Origin: CAZCDS01 sp964497585
Lineage (GTDB): Bacteria > Desulfobacterota > Desulfomonilia > Desulfomonilales > Desulfomonilaceae
Assembly: GCA_964497585.1 (NCBI GenBank)
Contig: CAZCDS010000071.1
Span: 1 to 33,546, forward strand
Direction of reading: 5' to 3'
DNA: 33,546 nt
Of this stretch, positions 15,720 through 24,283 are shown in pieces. The notes below the pieces were generated by a model that saw only the letters and a program-made list of their open reading frames with translations, made no database searches and was not told where the DNA came from. The first letter of the stretch is position 1; each line of letters starts with the position of its first letter. The position numbers were made by a program, and so were the translations under genes.

Positions 15720-16037
15720 TCATCCGGTGCCGTTTACCGGCGGATTCATGAGAATGTCGGATGCCTCGACTCGCCGGAGACTGACGTGGTATCCCTTTAC
15801 GACGTACTCGACCGGGTCGCTGAGCGGCGCGTCCTTAACGGTCCGGACTTCCGTGCCTTTGACAAAACCCATCTCCATGAGCCGCAGGCGGGTTTCCGGT
15901 TTTCCGCAGACCTGCACTACGGTTCCCCTTTCCCCCGGTTTGTAACTGGAGAGTCGTACCGTCTCCTTGGTAAGGCACTCCTGTGTGAGGTGTTCCTCGC
16001 ATTCGGCACAGGTTTCGGGGGAAGGGATGGGCTTCAT
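15720..16037 (-). CDS. feoA: ferrous iron transport protein A (SH3-like)
   Basis: Cytosolic SH3-like partner of FeoB, 105 residues. The core runs from VRLSSYKPGERGTVVQV through LRLMEMGFVKGTEV to the EYVVKGYHVSLRRVEASDI ending, all typical of FeoA. The protein has a 25-residue N-terminal extension with cysteines at 10, 13 and 21 (CAEC...EC), which plain FeoA proteins lack and which could bind metal or an iron-sulfur cluster. AGGAGA lies 6 nt before the ATG. It is the promoter-proximal gene of the feo pair and has a candidate operator over its promoter. Confidence 0.95.
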   Translation of the reverse strand: MKPIPSPETCAECEEHLTQECLTKETVRLSSYKPGERGTVVQVCGKPETRLRLMEMGFVKGTEVRTVKDAPLSDPVEYVVKGYHVSLRRVEASDILMNPPVNGTG

Positions 16038-16105
16038 TAGGTTCTCCTCATGCCAGCGGGGCTGGCCTATTCTTCACGAAGCGGCACATGAGATGGCCGG
16101 ATCTA

Positions 16106-16158
16106 TTAGAGTTAGTCTCTTCAAACATACGTTTACGCTCCGTCAATCCGTTTGTCAA
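16106..16158 (-). promoter_or_regulatory. candidate feoA promoter with palindromic operator elements
   Basis: On the minus strand a perfect -35 TTGACA (16153-16158) and a weak -10 TAAACG (16130-16135) are 17 bp apart. The -10 overlaps a dyad with AAAC and GTTT half-sites (16123-16134). Directly downstream lies an imperfect palindrome with TTAGAG and TCTCTTCAA (16106-16124) that recalls DtxR/IdeR-class boxes more than a Fur box. Iron-dependent repression would fit the gene, but the regulator class is a guess. Confidence 0.35.
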
Positions 16159-16217
16159 GCGCGGTATCGCTCTTTTTTTTCCAGTCAGTTTCAAGAGGAA
16201 TGTGGACGAGAGATCTG

Positions 16218-16319
16218 CCGTCCCTTCAGGACTGAAGACGTACTCCCGTGTTCCTTCCCTCTACCCCGGAATGAATTCCGGGGCTATTCTCGGTCGTCCC
16301 TTCGGGACTTCATCACCGA
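16218..16319. repeat. palindromic, MITE-like extragenic element
   Basis: A CCCCGGAAT/ATTCCGGGG palindrome (16264-16283) is flanked by two CGTCCCTTC motifs, the right one forming a GTCCC/GGGAC hairpin (about 16296-16308) and the left a degenerate version (16219-16235). The CCGGAATGAATTCCGG plus GTCCCTTCGGGAC combination is the layout of small extragenic palindromic elements. No transposase is present. Confidence 0.5.
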
Positions 16320-16765
16320 TGAAGGGTTGATGGGGCCCCAAATATTGCAGTGGGCCTGTCGTGAGCCCCGGTCTCGTCTGGCACAGGGCTGCCGGATCTA
16401 CCCTGCAAGGAACCCAACAAAGCTGAGGATGTCGAATAGGCCATGGTCCGATGGACAAGATGGGGGAACCGTGAGCGAGCCACGAGGGGATAGACCCAGA
16501 CGGTGTGTGGAAGGCAGAGGCCGGGGAACTGAGCACCGCCCCTGGCAGAAACGAAGGATTCTCCGTGCCTATGTGGTTCGAATCTCATGAAGTCTGAATC
16601 TTCTTGGTGTCTTGGAGCCTTGATGCTGGAGATTTCTTGGGGAGGAGAGAGGGTGATGAGGCTGAGGCAGGCCCGCGAGAGGGGGCCTCATAAAGACACG
16701 CGGTGATGTGACGAGATATCCCGAACGCAGGGCAGCGCAGCACTCAGGCTAGGCCGGAGATTTGC

Positions 16766-17845
16766 ATGAAAACACAACGTATCCGTGTGATAAATACGAC
16801 GGTCTTAGCTCTGCTAGTGCTCTTGGCGCTGGTACCCTTGGTTGGGTCCACTAAAGACGCGACCACCCTCAACAAGCAACTCATAGGGGCGGCAGATCGA
16901 GGGGATATCGCGGCGGTCAAGACCGCTCTGGCGCTAGGCGCTGACGTTAACGCGAAGGACAGTATAGGTCGTACGGCCCTGATGGGGGGTGCTGGGCGCT
17001 GCCACGCCGATGTTGTGAAGCTCCTTCTGGGCAAGAACGCTGACGTCAATGCGAAGGATAACCTTGGCGATGAGGCTTTGATATTGGCTGCGGGGTGCGG
17101 GTCGTCTGAAGTGCTGAAATTGCTCCTGGCCAAGGGCGCTGATATCAACGCACAGAACAAGTTTGGCTGGACCGCACTGAAGCGGAGTGCCCTGCGCGGA
17201 GACTCCGAAGCGGTGAGTATACTCCTGGCCAACGGCGCGGACGTCGATCGTAAAGATGACTGCGGGGAGACGCCCCTATCGGGAGCTGCCGGCCTGGGGC
17301 AATTGGAGGTGGTGCGACTGCTGCTGGCGAACGGCGCTGACATCAATGCGAAGGACAGGTACGGTTGGACGGTGCTGATGAGTGCCGTCCTTGGAGCCCA
17401 CCTGGATGTTGTGAAGTTGCTTCTGGGGAATGGGGCCAATGTCAATGCGAAGGACGAGTATGGGAAAACGGCACTTATGGATGCTGCCGGCATGGGTCAC
17501 TTGGAACTCGTGAAACTTCTGCTACAGACCGGCGCTGACGCGAATGCAGGCGCGGGATACGAGAACACCGCGATTGCCTATGCTTCGTCCGGAGGTCATT
17601 TGGAGGTGGTGAAAGTCCTACTGCAGGCCGGCGCTGACGTGAATGCAGGCTCCGGATATGGCCACACGCCCCTTATGTACGCTTCGTCTGAAGGGCACTT
17701 GGAGGTGGTGCGATTCCTCCTCGACGAGGGTGCTGACGTCAATGCAAGGGACGAGTATGGCTGGACGGCCGTGAAGGTCGCACAAGCAGTCGGCCGCACA
17801 AAGATCGAGCAACTTCTCAATGCACGGGGCGCCACTCGCAGATAG
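16766..17845 (+). CDS. exported ankyrin-repeat protein
   Basis: 359 residues. A basic start and hydrophobic segment (about residues 8-27) form a signal peptide or N-terminal anchor. About ten tandem 33-residue ankyrin repeats fill the rest, each with the TALM-x-AA...G-x-EVV-x-LLL...GADVNAKD pattern; the first and last are degenerate caps. Ankyrin repeats bind proteins, and no catalytic domain is present. GGAG precedes the ATG. It is paralogous in layout to the ankyrin gene at 24.3 kb. An anchored protein of unknown function follows 91 bp downstream, so the two may act together in the envelope or periplasm. A role as immunity or antitoxin-like partner is possible but not shown. Confidence 0.9.
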   Translation: MKTQRIRVINTTVLALLVLLALVPLVGSTKDATTLNKQLIGAADRGDIAAVKTALALGADVNAKDSIGRTALMGGAGRCHADVVKLLLGKNADVNAKDNLGDEALILAAGCGSSEVLKLLLAKGADINAQNKFGWTALKRSALRGDSEAVSILLANGADVDRKDDCGETPLSGAAGLGQLEVVRLLLANGADINAKDRYGWTVLMSAVLGAHLDVVKLLLGNGANVNAKDEYGKTALMDAAGMGHLELVKLLLQTGADANAGAGYENTAIAYASSGGHLEVVKVLLQAGADVNAGSGYGHTPLMYASSEGHLEVVRFLLDEGADVNARDEYGWTAVKVAQAVGRTKIEQLLNARGATRR

Positions 17846-17936
17846 CAAAGGGTAACTTTTGTCAGGCGCTCGGGAAGCCAGGTTTGCAGAAGGGTCTCAT
17901 TGAAGACGTAATATGCACAAACGAGAGTGACGAATC

Positions 17937-18668
17937 GTGAGCAAAAAACTGCCAAGAAAGCCTAAGCCGCTGTGGCGCAGCATTATCGAAGCTTTCAGCG
18001 GGCCGATTGCAGTCTTGTTCACCATCTTTATTCTTGCACCTTTGCTGTTCGAGATCTATCTCAACTCGTTCGTGAATCCCGCTAAATGCGGACGCCAAAT
18101 AGGCTTTTTCAGGAAGGTGGTTTGTGGGATATCCCAAACCTATGCGGAGCATGCCCCGTACATGAGATCCCTTCCCACAGATGAAGAAATGATTGAGCAT
18201 TTTAGAAGGCATCGTGGGGATTTTGAGCTACTCGCTGCGATCTTCCAGCAGTTTAATCCGGCGGATGGGGAGGCCAGAGGAAGAATTGAGAAGCTCAGAA
18301 ATCGGCTCAATATCACGAGAATACTCGCCTTTAGGCCGCACGAAAGATATCGGTACTTGGGATCCAATGGGAAATTCGAGACACGTGTGGAGGGTGAACG
18401 GGTTGCACCTGATCCTGAAGCGCGGTCATTCAGGGCCCTCCGCTTCAGATATGCACATGCACCCGTGAAAACCTCCGACGGGTTTGATCTTCATAAGGGA
18501 TACTATTACACTCCTTTTGTTCCTAAGGTGCGACACGGTCGGCTTGACACGCCGGATTCCAGCGGGTGGGTTTTTCCTTCGCTGAATAGATTACCGTCAG
18601 AGTTGTTGCCTACCACATGTGTGTCTCGACAGTTTGAGCCACAGTGGTTCGTTGTCATTTGTCACTGA
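17937..18668 (+). CDS. membrane-anchored protein of unknown function
   Basis: 243 residues, not recognised with certainty. A basic N-terminus (SKKLPRKPKPLWR) and one transmembrane segment (about residues 20-43) place the rest outside the cytoplasm. After it come cysteines at about 51 and 63, then an SLPTDEEMIEHFRRHRGDFELL segment that recalls a group of small bacterial lipoproteins of unknown function with a DEEMI-x-HF-x-xHR-x-xFE pattern. The C-terminal part is aromatic-rich (YYYTPF) and ends with two further cysteines. The GTG start has GAGAGTGA upstream. It follows the first ankyrin gene on the same strand. Confidence 0.65.
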   Translation: MSKKLPRKPKPLWRSIIEAFSGPIAVLFTIFILAPLLFEIYLNSFVNPAKCGRQIGFFRKVVCGISQTYAEHAPYMRSLPTDEEMIEHFRRHRGDFELLAAIFQQFNPADGEARGRIEKLRNRLNITRILAFRPHERYRYLGSNGKFETRVEGERVAPDPEARSFRALRFRYAHAPVKTSDGFDLHKGYYYTPFVPKVRHGRLDTPDSSGWVFPSLNRLPSELLPTTCVSRQFEPQWFVVICH

Positions 18669-18729
18669 CTGAAGCCGTGCGAGTTTGGGCATACAGAGGT
18701 AACAGGAAACAGCAGTATCTGCCGGGTGC

Positions 18730-18752
18730 CACTGCCGGCTCGTCCGGCAGTG
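18730..18752. repeat. GGGTGCCACTG-type palindromic repeat, copy 2
   Basis: CACTGCCGG and CCGGCAGTG form a perfect 9-bp stem with a CTCGT loop, preceded by GGGTGC exactly as in the copy at 11.43 kb. It lies 60 bp downstream of the 243-residue protein and could also end that transcript. Confidence 0.6.
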
Positions 18753-18925
18753 CCCTGTCGTAGGTTTGATCGCCCGTGGGGCTGATACCACCCCGCGATC
18801 GAGCAAGTTCCGTGCGATCCCTCCGTGAGGAGGCGCTCACGCAAGAGGTTCTTCCACCGACCCGAACGTCACAGGCGAACCGCAGCGTCGTCAATGCAGC
18901 GGCTATTCCTCCTGTCGCTTCGCAA

Positions 18926-18946
18926 CCCGGACGTATAGCGTCCGGG
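18926..18946. terminator. 8-bp hairpin
   Basis: CCCGGACG and CGTCCGGG pair perfectly around a TATAG loop. It sits between the anchored protein gene and the MBL gene, with no T-tract. It could be a terminator or another extragenic palindrome. Confidence 0.35.
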
Positions 18947-19095
18947 CCACCCGCGCTTACACGCCTGTGTTTGCTCTTTTCCGGAGATCCACGGCCGAAT
19001 CACTGGATAATGGAGATCACAGTCCCTATAGTAGGGACGATGAGCACCGCGAGCATGAGGCTGACGCGTCAGCTCAACAAGCCGGAGGAGCCACC

Positions 19096-20055
19096 ATGGC
19101 CGATAGAACCGTAGATATCGAAGCTCATTCGGAACAACCGGTCCGGGATGAAGGCGAATCCTTCCCGAGGCTTTTGGCCGACGGGTTGTGGGTTGTGGGC
19201 AATTCCTACATCAACCTGTACCTCGTCAAGGGCGAGCAGGCTGCCGCGCTCATCGAGGCCGGCGTTTCGGCTACTGTGGATGATGTGGTCCGTCAAATCG
19301 ACTCGTTGGGAGTGCGACCCTCCTTCCTGATTGTCACGCACCCCCACGCGGATCACGTAACCGGCCTTGACGGCCTCAGAGAAGCGTACCCTGAAGCGCT
19401 GGTCGTGGCCGGCGAAGGCGCACCGGAGTTCCTTGCTCATCCCAAGGCAGCCCAGGCCACCGTGGCTGAGGATCGGCACATGTCTCGATTCCTCGCGTCG
19501 AAGGGCTTTGAACCGGGAAGACAGCCGGTGGAAGAGCCCCCGAGCCTCGGTGATTGCATGGTGGCCAGAGAAGACGATGAGATGGACCTTGGTGGCGTGA
19601 CTCTGCGCTTCCTTGCCGTTAAAGGACATTCGCCCGCATGCGTCAACATCTCCATCCCTGAGTTGGATGCGGTCATCGTGTCGGACTCGCTGGGATACCG
19701 GTTTGCCGAAGAGGGCTTTTTGCCCAATTTTCTCACGAGTTACGCGGATCATATGGAGACGCTGGACAGGCTGCGGAGGCTCAAGCCTCGCATCCTCGGT
19801 GTCGCGCACCACGGCCCTCTCACCGGCCCAGACGTCGACAAGGCATTTGACCAGGCTGAGGAGGCGGCATCGGAGTTGAAACGGCGAATACTTAGCAGCG
19901 AAAAGACCGAAGACGAAATCATCGACAGACTCTTCGAGGATTCCTACAAGGACGAGTACCTTGTCTATTCGCCGGAGAACATCAGGCTCTGTTCAGAGCT
20001 GATTGTCAAACGGGCCAGGGAGTCTGATGAGAAGCCCGGCGGGCAAAGTGATTGA
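19096..20055 (+). CDS. metallo-beta-lactamase-fold hydrolase
   Basis: 319 residues from the ATG at 19096, which has GGAGGAG 5 nt upstream; the frame is open further back to 18967 without support. The zinc site motif THPHADHVTG is at about residues 80-89, with the later ligands KGHSPAC (His), SDSLGY (Asp near 196) and GVAHHGP (His near 237), so both metals should bind. The overall order is that of glyoxalase II-like thioesterases and hydrolases, but the substrate cannot be read. A C-terminal charged helical tail of about 75 residues is extra. Its stop codon overlaps a possible TTG start of the following helicase-nuclease gene (TTGA), which suggests an operon. Confidence 0.9.
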   Translation: MADRTVDIEAHSEQPVRDEGESFPRLLADGLWVVGNSYINLYLVKGEQAAALIEAGVSATVDDVVRQIDSLGVRPSFLIVTHPHADHVTGLDGLREAYPEALVVAGEGAPEFLAHPKAAQATVAEDRHMSRFLASKGFEPGRQPVEEPPSLGDCMVAREDDEMDLGGVTLRFLAVKGHSPACVNISIPELDAVIVSDSLGYRFAEEGFLPNFLTSYADHMETLDRLRRLKPRILGVAHHGPLTGPDVDKAFDQAEEAASELKRRILSSEKTEDEIIDRLFEDSYKDEYLVYSPENIRLCSELIVKRARESDEKPGGQSD

Positions 20056-20078
20056 CCACTGATTCGGGGAGACCCGCA

Positions 20079-23000
20079 TTGACGAAAGGAACTCGACGAA
20101 AGCGTCCGATTCCCACGGAGAACCAGAAGGCGTGCCTCGCGCCGGCTCTGAATGTTATGGTCAGTGCAGGGGCCGGGTCCGGCAAGACCTTTCTCCTTGT
20201 GAAAAAGATCGGGGATCTCATCTGCAAGGCCCCTTCGCAGGGGAGTCGCGTGGGGCTGGAGAACGTGCTCGCGCTGACGTTCACCCGCAAAGCCGCCGGA
20301 GAGATGCGGGCACGGGTCTATCGTGAAGTGCTGGAACGGCTGGACACGCTCGACAGCGGACCGCTGCGAGAGCATTTGACGAGCCTCAAGGAGAATTTCC
20401 AGGCGGCCAGGATCTCCACGATTCACGGATTTGCCTCATCTCTCCTTCGCAGTCATCCGGTCGCGGTGGGGGTGGATCCGGATTTTGAGGTCCTCCACGA
20501 GGCTGAAGAGTCAGCCGCGATCGAGACCGCGATCCGCTCGACACTCAAAGATCTGTGGGATTCGAAGGACCCGGGCCTGTTGCGGGTGCTTGAGCTCTGG
20601 CCGCCCTATCCGCTCCGGATTGCGCTGGAGGCGCTCCTGAAAAGCCCCATCGAGTTGAACGAACTGATCCGAACCCACGAAACGGTCGACATTCGCGCAC
20701 TGCTCAGAGAGATTCAACAGGCCAAAAGCGAGGAGTTCCGATCCCTCGTCCACGAGCCGTCCGGATTGCTCGCTCAGATCGACGTTGTCTCTGATCACTG
20801 CCGGGAGATCCTTGCCGGTTCGGGAAGGACGAAGGCGGATCGGGCGAAACGCGCGAAAGCGGACCGTCTCCTGTCCGAATTCGTGGCACCGCTGCGCGAG
20901 CTGGCACTCGCGGACCCGGTTTCGGAGACGGACGCGGCCTTCTTCGCGGCGCTGAGAGGGAAGATCAAGGAAATCGGGTTCTTCCGGTGGGAGGGAATGT
21001 CCGCGACAGAGATCGTCAAGGCATTCGAGCAGGCGATGATCCCCTGGTTCGGTTCATTCAACCGAGAACTCGAAGCCCTCGAGTGGACGCGGCTTTTCCT
21101 CAGTGTGGCACGCGACGCAGCAGCCCGCTTTGAAGACGAAAAGAGGCGACGCGGCCGCCTAACCAACGATGATCTGGTCATAAGAGCTCACGATCTCTGT
21201 TGCTCGCAGCCCGACACCGTACGGGGGACGATCGAGCACATCCTCGTGGACGAATTCCAGGACACGGACCCACTCCAATGGGACACCCTTCGTCGGCTCG
21301 CATCCACGAAAGGCGGCGGCCCGGAACACCTCTTCCTCGTGGGGGATTCCAAGCAGGCGATCTACGGATTCCGGGGAGCGGATCACACGGTGACCGAGTC
21401 CGCTCGGCAGATGCTCAGGGATACTGGATCCGGCGCCTTCAAAGATCACGTGATGGATGAGAATTTTCGGTCTCTGACCGCGCCGCTCGTCTTCACCAAC
21501 GAGCTTTTCAACAGGATATTCACGCAGGAACGCGATCGGTCCAACCCGTACGAGGTGTCTCCCCAGCCTCTGGCGGCTCTGCGCTCGACCATGGAGCCAG
21601 GGCCGGACACTTCTGCCGTGTGCGTGCTTGCGGTCGATTCGGACGGGGCCGATCAATGGGAGGCGGAAGCTACGGCCGTAGTGAGTCTTCTCGGTCGGAT
21701 CACACGAGGCGAGGAAGCGCCCTTCACCGGGATCTCCGACATGATCCGCTCGGGTGAACCGGCCGTGGGAATACTCTTCCGCACCTATTCACCGATGAGC
21801 CACTATGTGAGCGAATTGCTCCGGCTAAGGCTGCCGTTCTCGGTCTATCACGGGAGGACGTTCTTTCAGGCCCCGGAGGTTCAGACGCTTCTGAATCTCC
21901 TCAGGTGGCTTTCCGACCCGGAAGACGATACCGCGCTGGCGGGGGTGCTCAGGTCTCCACTCCTGGGGTGGACCGACGACGATCTCGGGCTCCTGGCCCG
22001 AGCCGGCCGCGGCCGCGGGGTTCCGCTCATGGAAAAACTCGGGAGCGCGGCAACCGGCACCGAACCGAAAACCGTGCTCATTGAAAACGCCGCGGACGCG
22101 TGGGAACTCCTGCAGAGACTGCGAAAGCTCTCCTGCCACCTGAGCCTCTCCGAGACGCTCAGGGCGGCCATGGACACAACGTCGGCTCCGCTGATCTTCG
22201 GCTTTGGCGTGCGAGGTTCACGCGCGGACGCGAACATCGAGAAGTTCCTGTCCATTGTTCGGGAAATGGAGGTATCCGAGGGAGCCAGTGCGCTGACCAT
22301 TCTCAAAGCGATTGAAGAGCGGATCGACCAGGGCCCCGGAGAAGCGGAAGCGGAAAGCCCGGTCCAGGAGGGTGGTTCCATTCAGCTCATGACGATTCAC
22401 GCGGCCAAGGGACTGGAATTCCCTCTCATCATCACGGCCTGTTGCGGCAAGGCCGCGCGGGGAGGCTCGCCGCTCTTTTCCCGACGGATCTCTTTGCGGG
22501 ACGAGCGGGGGAACGGTCCGATACGCCGGCTCACGCTGGGGGGAATCGATTATCCCGATCCTGGGCAGGATTCAGCTCCAGCGCCGACCATGTTAAAGGC
22601 TTTCCTCCAGGAGCACGATCGGCTCCAGCGTTCCGCGGAGGAAAAACGGCTGCTCTATGTGGCGCTTACCCGGGCGCGAGACCATCTGCTCATTCCGTTG
22701 CCCCTGAAGGATGGAAAATTTGATGCCGAGACGAATTCTCTGGGCCGGACGCTCTTGCTCGCCGCGCCTGAGATCGAGGCCGCGGTCGAGGGCGAGCACG
22801 ACACGGTAAGGATCGGAGAAGCCGACGTAAGAATACTCTATCAAAGAGCGGACGAATCGGATGAGCGGGCAGCCGATTCGCTCGACGTGGACGAGCAGCT
22901 TCACCTGATTCGCACTGCGCCCTTTGGGCCTCCCATCGATGCACCGGAGGTCGGTGAGCTCCCCTACCCGCGCAAGACGAGACTCAGCGTCACCGAGATC

Positions 23001-23834
23001 ATGACATTCACAAAGTGCCCGCGGCGGTTCTATTTTGAGAAATTCCTCCCCAGCCGTCGTGTTGCCGCGACCGATTCGGTGATCTCCGAAGCTTCTCCGA
23101 GCGGCGCGGCTCTCGAAAGATCCCCGGTTGCAGAGTCGGCTCGCATCGTGGGAACCGTTGTTCACGCGATCCTCGAGAAGCATGAGCAGGCGCTCCGGGA
23201 GTGGGAACCGGGCGCGGATCCACCCGACAGGATCATCGAGGCTCTGGAATCGGAACTCGCGCGAGTGTCCGAAAAGCGCGCATCTTTGGAGATCATCCGA
23301 TCCGATGCGCTCACCCATCTCCGTAATATCGCCCAATGCGGCATACTCCAGGAAACAGACGCCACCGCGGCAGGCGAATCCCGCACGATCCTCCGTGAAG
23401 TCCCCTTCGAGCTGGAGCAGGACGGTTTCATCATCGCGGGCGCGATAGACCGGCTCGAACGCTTGCCCAACGAGACCTGGCACATCTGGGATTACAAGAC
23501 GAGCCACCTGCACGGCCGGTCCATGAGCGAAATCGTGCAACAAGAAGCGTACGACGTGCAGTTGCAGTTCTACACATGGGTTGCGAATCGAATACTCGAC
23601 AAAAGGGTCGATTCCGCGGGGATTGTCTTCACCGCCGCGAAGGATGATCCGCTCTTCCCGATTCCCGTGGAGCCTGCAACTGTGGATCGCGCGGTAACCG
23701 GTATCCTGAGCGAACTCGGAGCCGTGATCTACAAAGGCGTCGACGCGTTTGAGCCGTCCGAGTCCTCTTCCGCGTGTGAATCGTGCCCCTGCGCCAGATT
23801 GGAATTGTGCGAGCGCCAGGAGCATGGGACTTGA
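20079..23834 (+). CDS. UvrD/RecB-type helicase fused to an iron-sulfur PD-(D/E)XK nuclease (AddA/AdnA-like)
   Basis: A superfamily 1A helicase-nuclease of about 1,250 residues for double-strand end processing. Positions from the TTG at 20079: Walker A SAGAGSGKT (29-37), Walker B VDEFQDTD (about 389), motif III GDSKQAIYGFRG (about 420), motif V TIHAAKGLEF (about 771) and motif VI YVALTRARDH (about 860). The C-terminal nuclease has GTVVHAILEKH, AGAIDRLE, WDYKTS and the QLQFYTW motif. It also has a cysteine set, TKCPRRFYF (about 977) and CESCPCARLELC (about 1232), of the kind that holds a [4Fe-4S] cluster in AddB, AdnA/B and Cas4. The start is uncertain: TTG at 20052 overlaps the upstream stop, but TTG at 20079 has GGGGAG at good spacing. 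No AddB-like partner is adjacent. Confidence 0.9.
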   Translation: MTKGTRRKRPIPTENQKACLAPALNVMVSAGAGSGKTFLLVKKIGDLICKAPSQGSRVGLENVLALTFTRKAAGEMRARVYREVLERLDTLDSGPLREHLTSLKENFQAARISTIHGFASSLLRSHPVAVGVDPDFEVLHEAEESAAIETAIRSTLKDLWDSKDPGLLRVLELWPPYPLRIALEALLKSPIELNELIRTHETVDIRALLREIQQAKSEEFRSLVHEPSGLLAQIDVVSDHCREILAGSGRTKADRAKRAKADRLLSEFVAPLRELALADPVSETDAAFFAALRGKIKEIGFFRWEGMSATEIVKAFEQAMIPWFGSFNRELEALEWTRLFLSVARDAAARFEDEKRRRGRLTNDDLVIRAHDLCCSQPDTVRGTIEHILVDEFQDTDPLQWDTLRRLASTKGGGPEHLFLVGDSKQAIYGFRGADHTVTESARQMLRDTGSGAFKDHVMDENFRSLTAPLVFTNELFNRIFTQERDRSNPYEVSPQPLAALRSTMEPGPDTSAVCVLAVDSDGADQWEAEATAVVSLLGRITRGEEAPFTGISDMIRSGEPAVGILFRTYSPMSHYVSELLRLRLPFSVYHGRTFFQAPEVQTLLNLLRWLSDPEDDTALAGVLRSPLLGWTDDDLGLLARAGRGRGVPLMEKLGSAATGTEPKTVLIENAADAWELLQRLRKLSCHLSLSETLRAAMDTTSAPLIFGFGVRGSRADANIEKFLSIVREMEVSEGASALTILKAIEERIDQGPGEAEAESPVQEGGSIQLMTIHAAKGLEFPLIITACCGKAARGGSPLFSRRISLRDERGNGPIRRLTLGGIDYPDPGQDSAPAPTMLKAFLQEHDRLQRSAEEKRLLYVALTRARDHLLIPLPLKDGKFDAETNSLGRTLLLAAPEIEAAVEGEHDTVRIGEADVRILYQRADESDERAADSLDVDEQLHLIRTAPFGPPIDAPEVGELPYPRKTRLSVTEIMTFTKCPRRFYFEKFLPSRRVAATDSVISEASPSGAALERSPVAESARIVGTVVHAILEKHEQALREWEPGADPPDRIIEALESELARVSEKRASLEIIRSDALTHLRNIAQCGILQETDATAAGESRTILREVPFELEQDGFIIAGAIDRLERLPNETWHIWDYKTSHLHGRSMSEIVQQEAYDVQLQFYTWVANRILDKRVDSAGIVFTAAKDDPLFPIPVEPATVDRAVTGILSELGAVIYKGVDAFEPSESSSACESCPCARLELCERQEHGT

Positions 23835-23937
23835 TCAGGAGAATGAACGCCGGAGGAACCGCTCTCCACGAAGGGCAGCTCGAAGACCGAGATGCCGCCA
23901 GCGCCACGCGAAGTGTGGTGATGTCCCTATCCAAGAG

Positions 23938-23977
23938 GCGGTCCCTTCTCCCTGCGGGAGCGGAATAGGGTGAGGGA
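23938..23977. repeat. extragenic palindromic element
   Basis: A CTCCC/GGGAG hairpin inside a segment reading GGTCCCTTCTCCCTGCGGGA and then TAGGGTGAGGGA. The layout is that of common extragenic elements with CCCTCACCC and CTCCC arms. It lies 100 bp after the helicase stop and may also end its transcript. Confidence 0.4.
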
Positions 23978-24033
23978 AGTCCCCAAGGAGTAACCGCTTT
24001 TCGCTTATTTACTCGCGCATTGGGTGTTGACCA

Positions 24034-24194
24034 ACATTCCCGGACAGAGGGATTGGAGCGGATGACGTTGAACTCCTCCGCCTTCGCGGACGAGCCAGCA
24101 GACCCGTTGAGAGCGATGATGTCATGGCTCGGCTGAAAGGAAGGCTCGGGAGATTACTGGGTAGGCAGAAGCCCGGCCCCAAAAAGCGTTTCAA
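24034..24194. repeat. dispersed repeat family F, copy F1
   Basis: About 160 bp closely matching 28134-28293. Shared blocks include TCCCGGACAG, GGGATTGGAGCGG, CTTCGCGGACGAG, GCAGACCCGTTG and GCAGAAGCC. On the minus strand it reads in the same frame as F2 over NGSAGSSAKA and RSNPSVREC, but a 2-nt length difference breaks the frame near its beginning. It is best seen as a decayed copy of whatever F2 represents. Confidence 0.7.
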
Positions 24195-24283
24195 CGGGAC
24201 GTGACTTCGGCGTACCCGGTACTATACCAGATGCGTGCTCAGCGCCAAAGGGAGCCCACCTTTCCAATGAAGAGGGAGTTTCC

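Larger units (their letters stand above)
16038..16765. other. divergent intergenic region feoA / ankyrin gene
   Basis: 728 bp. The left end holds the feoA promoter, and the MITE-like palindromes lie at 16218-16319. The right half (16330-16750) contains no supported gene. It has a stem TGAGGC/GCCTCA (16663-16690) and then the ribosome binding site of the ankyrin gene. Open frames here show no family features. Confidence 0.5.
18669..19095. other. intergenic region upstream of the MBL gene
   Basis: 427 bp. It holds the palindromic repeat at 18730-18752, a CCTCC/GGAGG hairpin near 18820 and the 8-bp hairpin at 18926-18946. The open frame that extends the MBL gene upstream to 18967 is polar, low in family signal and lacks a ribosome binding site, so I treat it as non-coding. 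Confidence 0.5.
23835..24283. other. intergenic region helicase-nuclease / second ankyrin gene
   Basis: 449 bp with no supported intact gene. It contains the extragenic palindrome at 23938-23977 and repeat copy F1 at 24034-24194. The ankyrin gene's ribosome binding site GAGGGAG is at the right end. Confidence 0.55.

Noticed and set aside
15358..15723. 121-codon gene between feoA and feoB
   Set aside because: The ATGA overlap with the feoA stop is attractive, but the product is rich in R, S and P, has no hydrophobic or winged-helix pattern like FeoC, and runs into the feoB start.
16330..16765. Group II intron or transposase remnant
   Set aside because: The stretch loosely recalls intron-like sequence, but I could not find a domain V hairpin, a GTGCG-type 5' end or reverse transcriptase motifs on either strand.
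18967..19095. N-terminal 43-residue extension of the MBL protein
   Set aside because: No ribosome binding site at 18967, a polar composition without family similarity, and an excellent GGAGGAG site directly before the ATG at 19096.
22593..23825. 410-codon open frame antisense to the helicase-nuclease
   Set aside because: It lies wholly inside a well-supported gene, shows no family motif and is typical of antisense frames in GC-rich coding DNA. The same holds for 473-1322 (-), 13236-14144 (-), 14795-15751 (+) and 31220-32113 (+).
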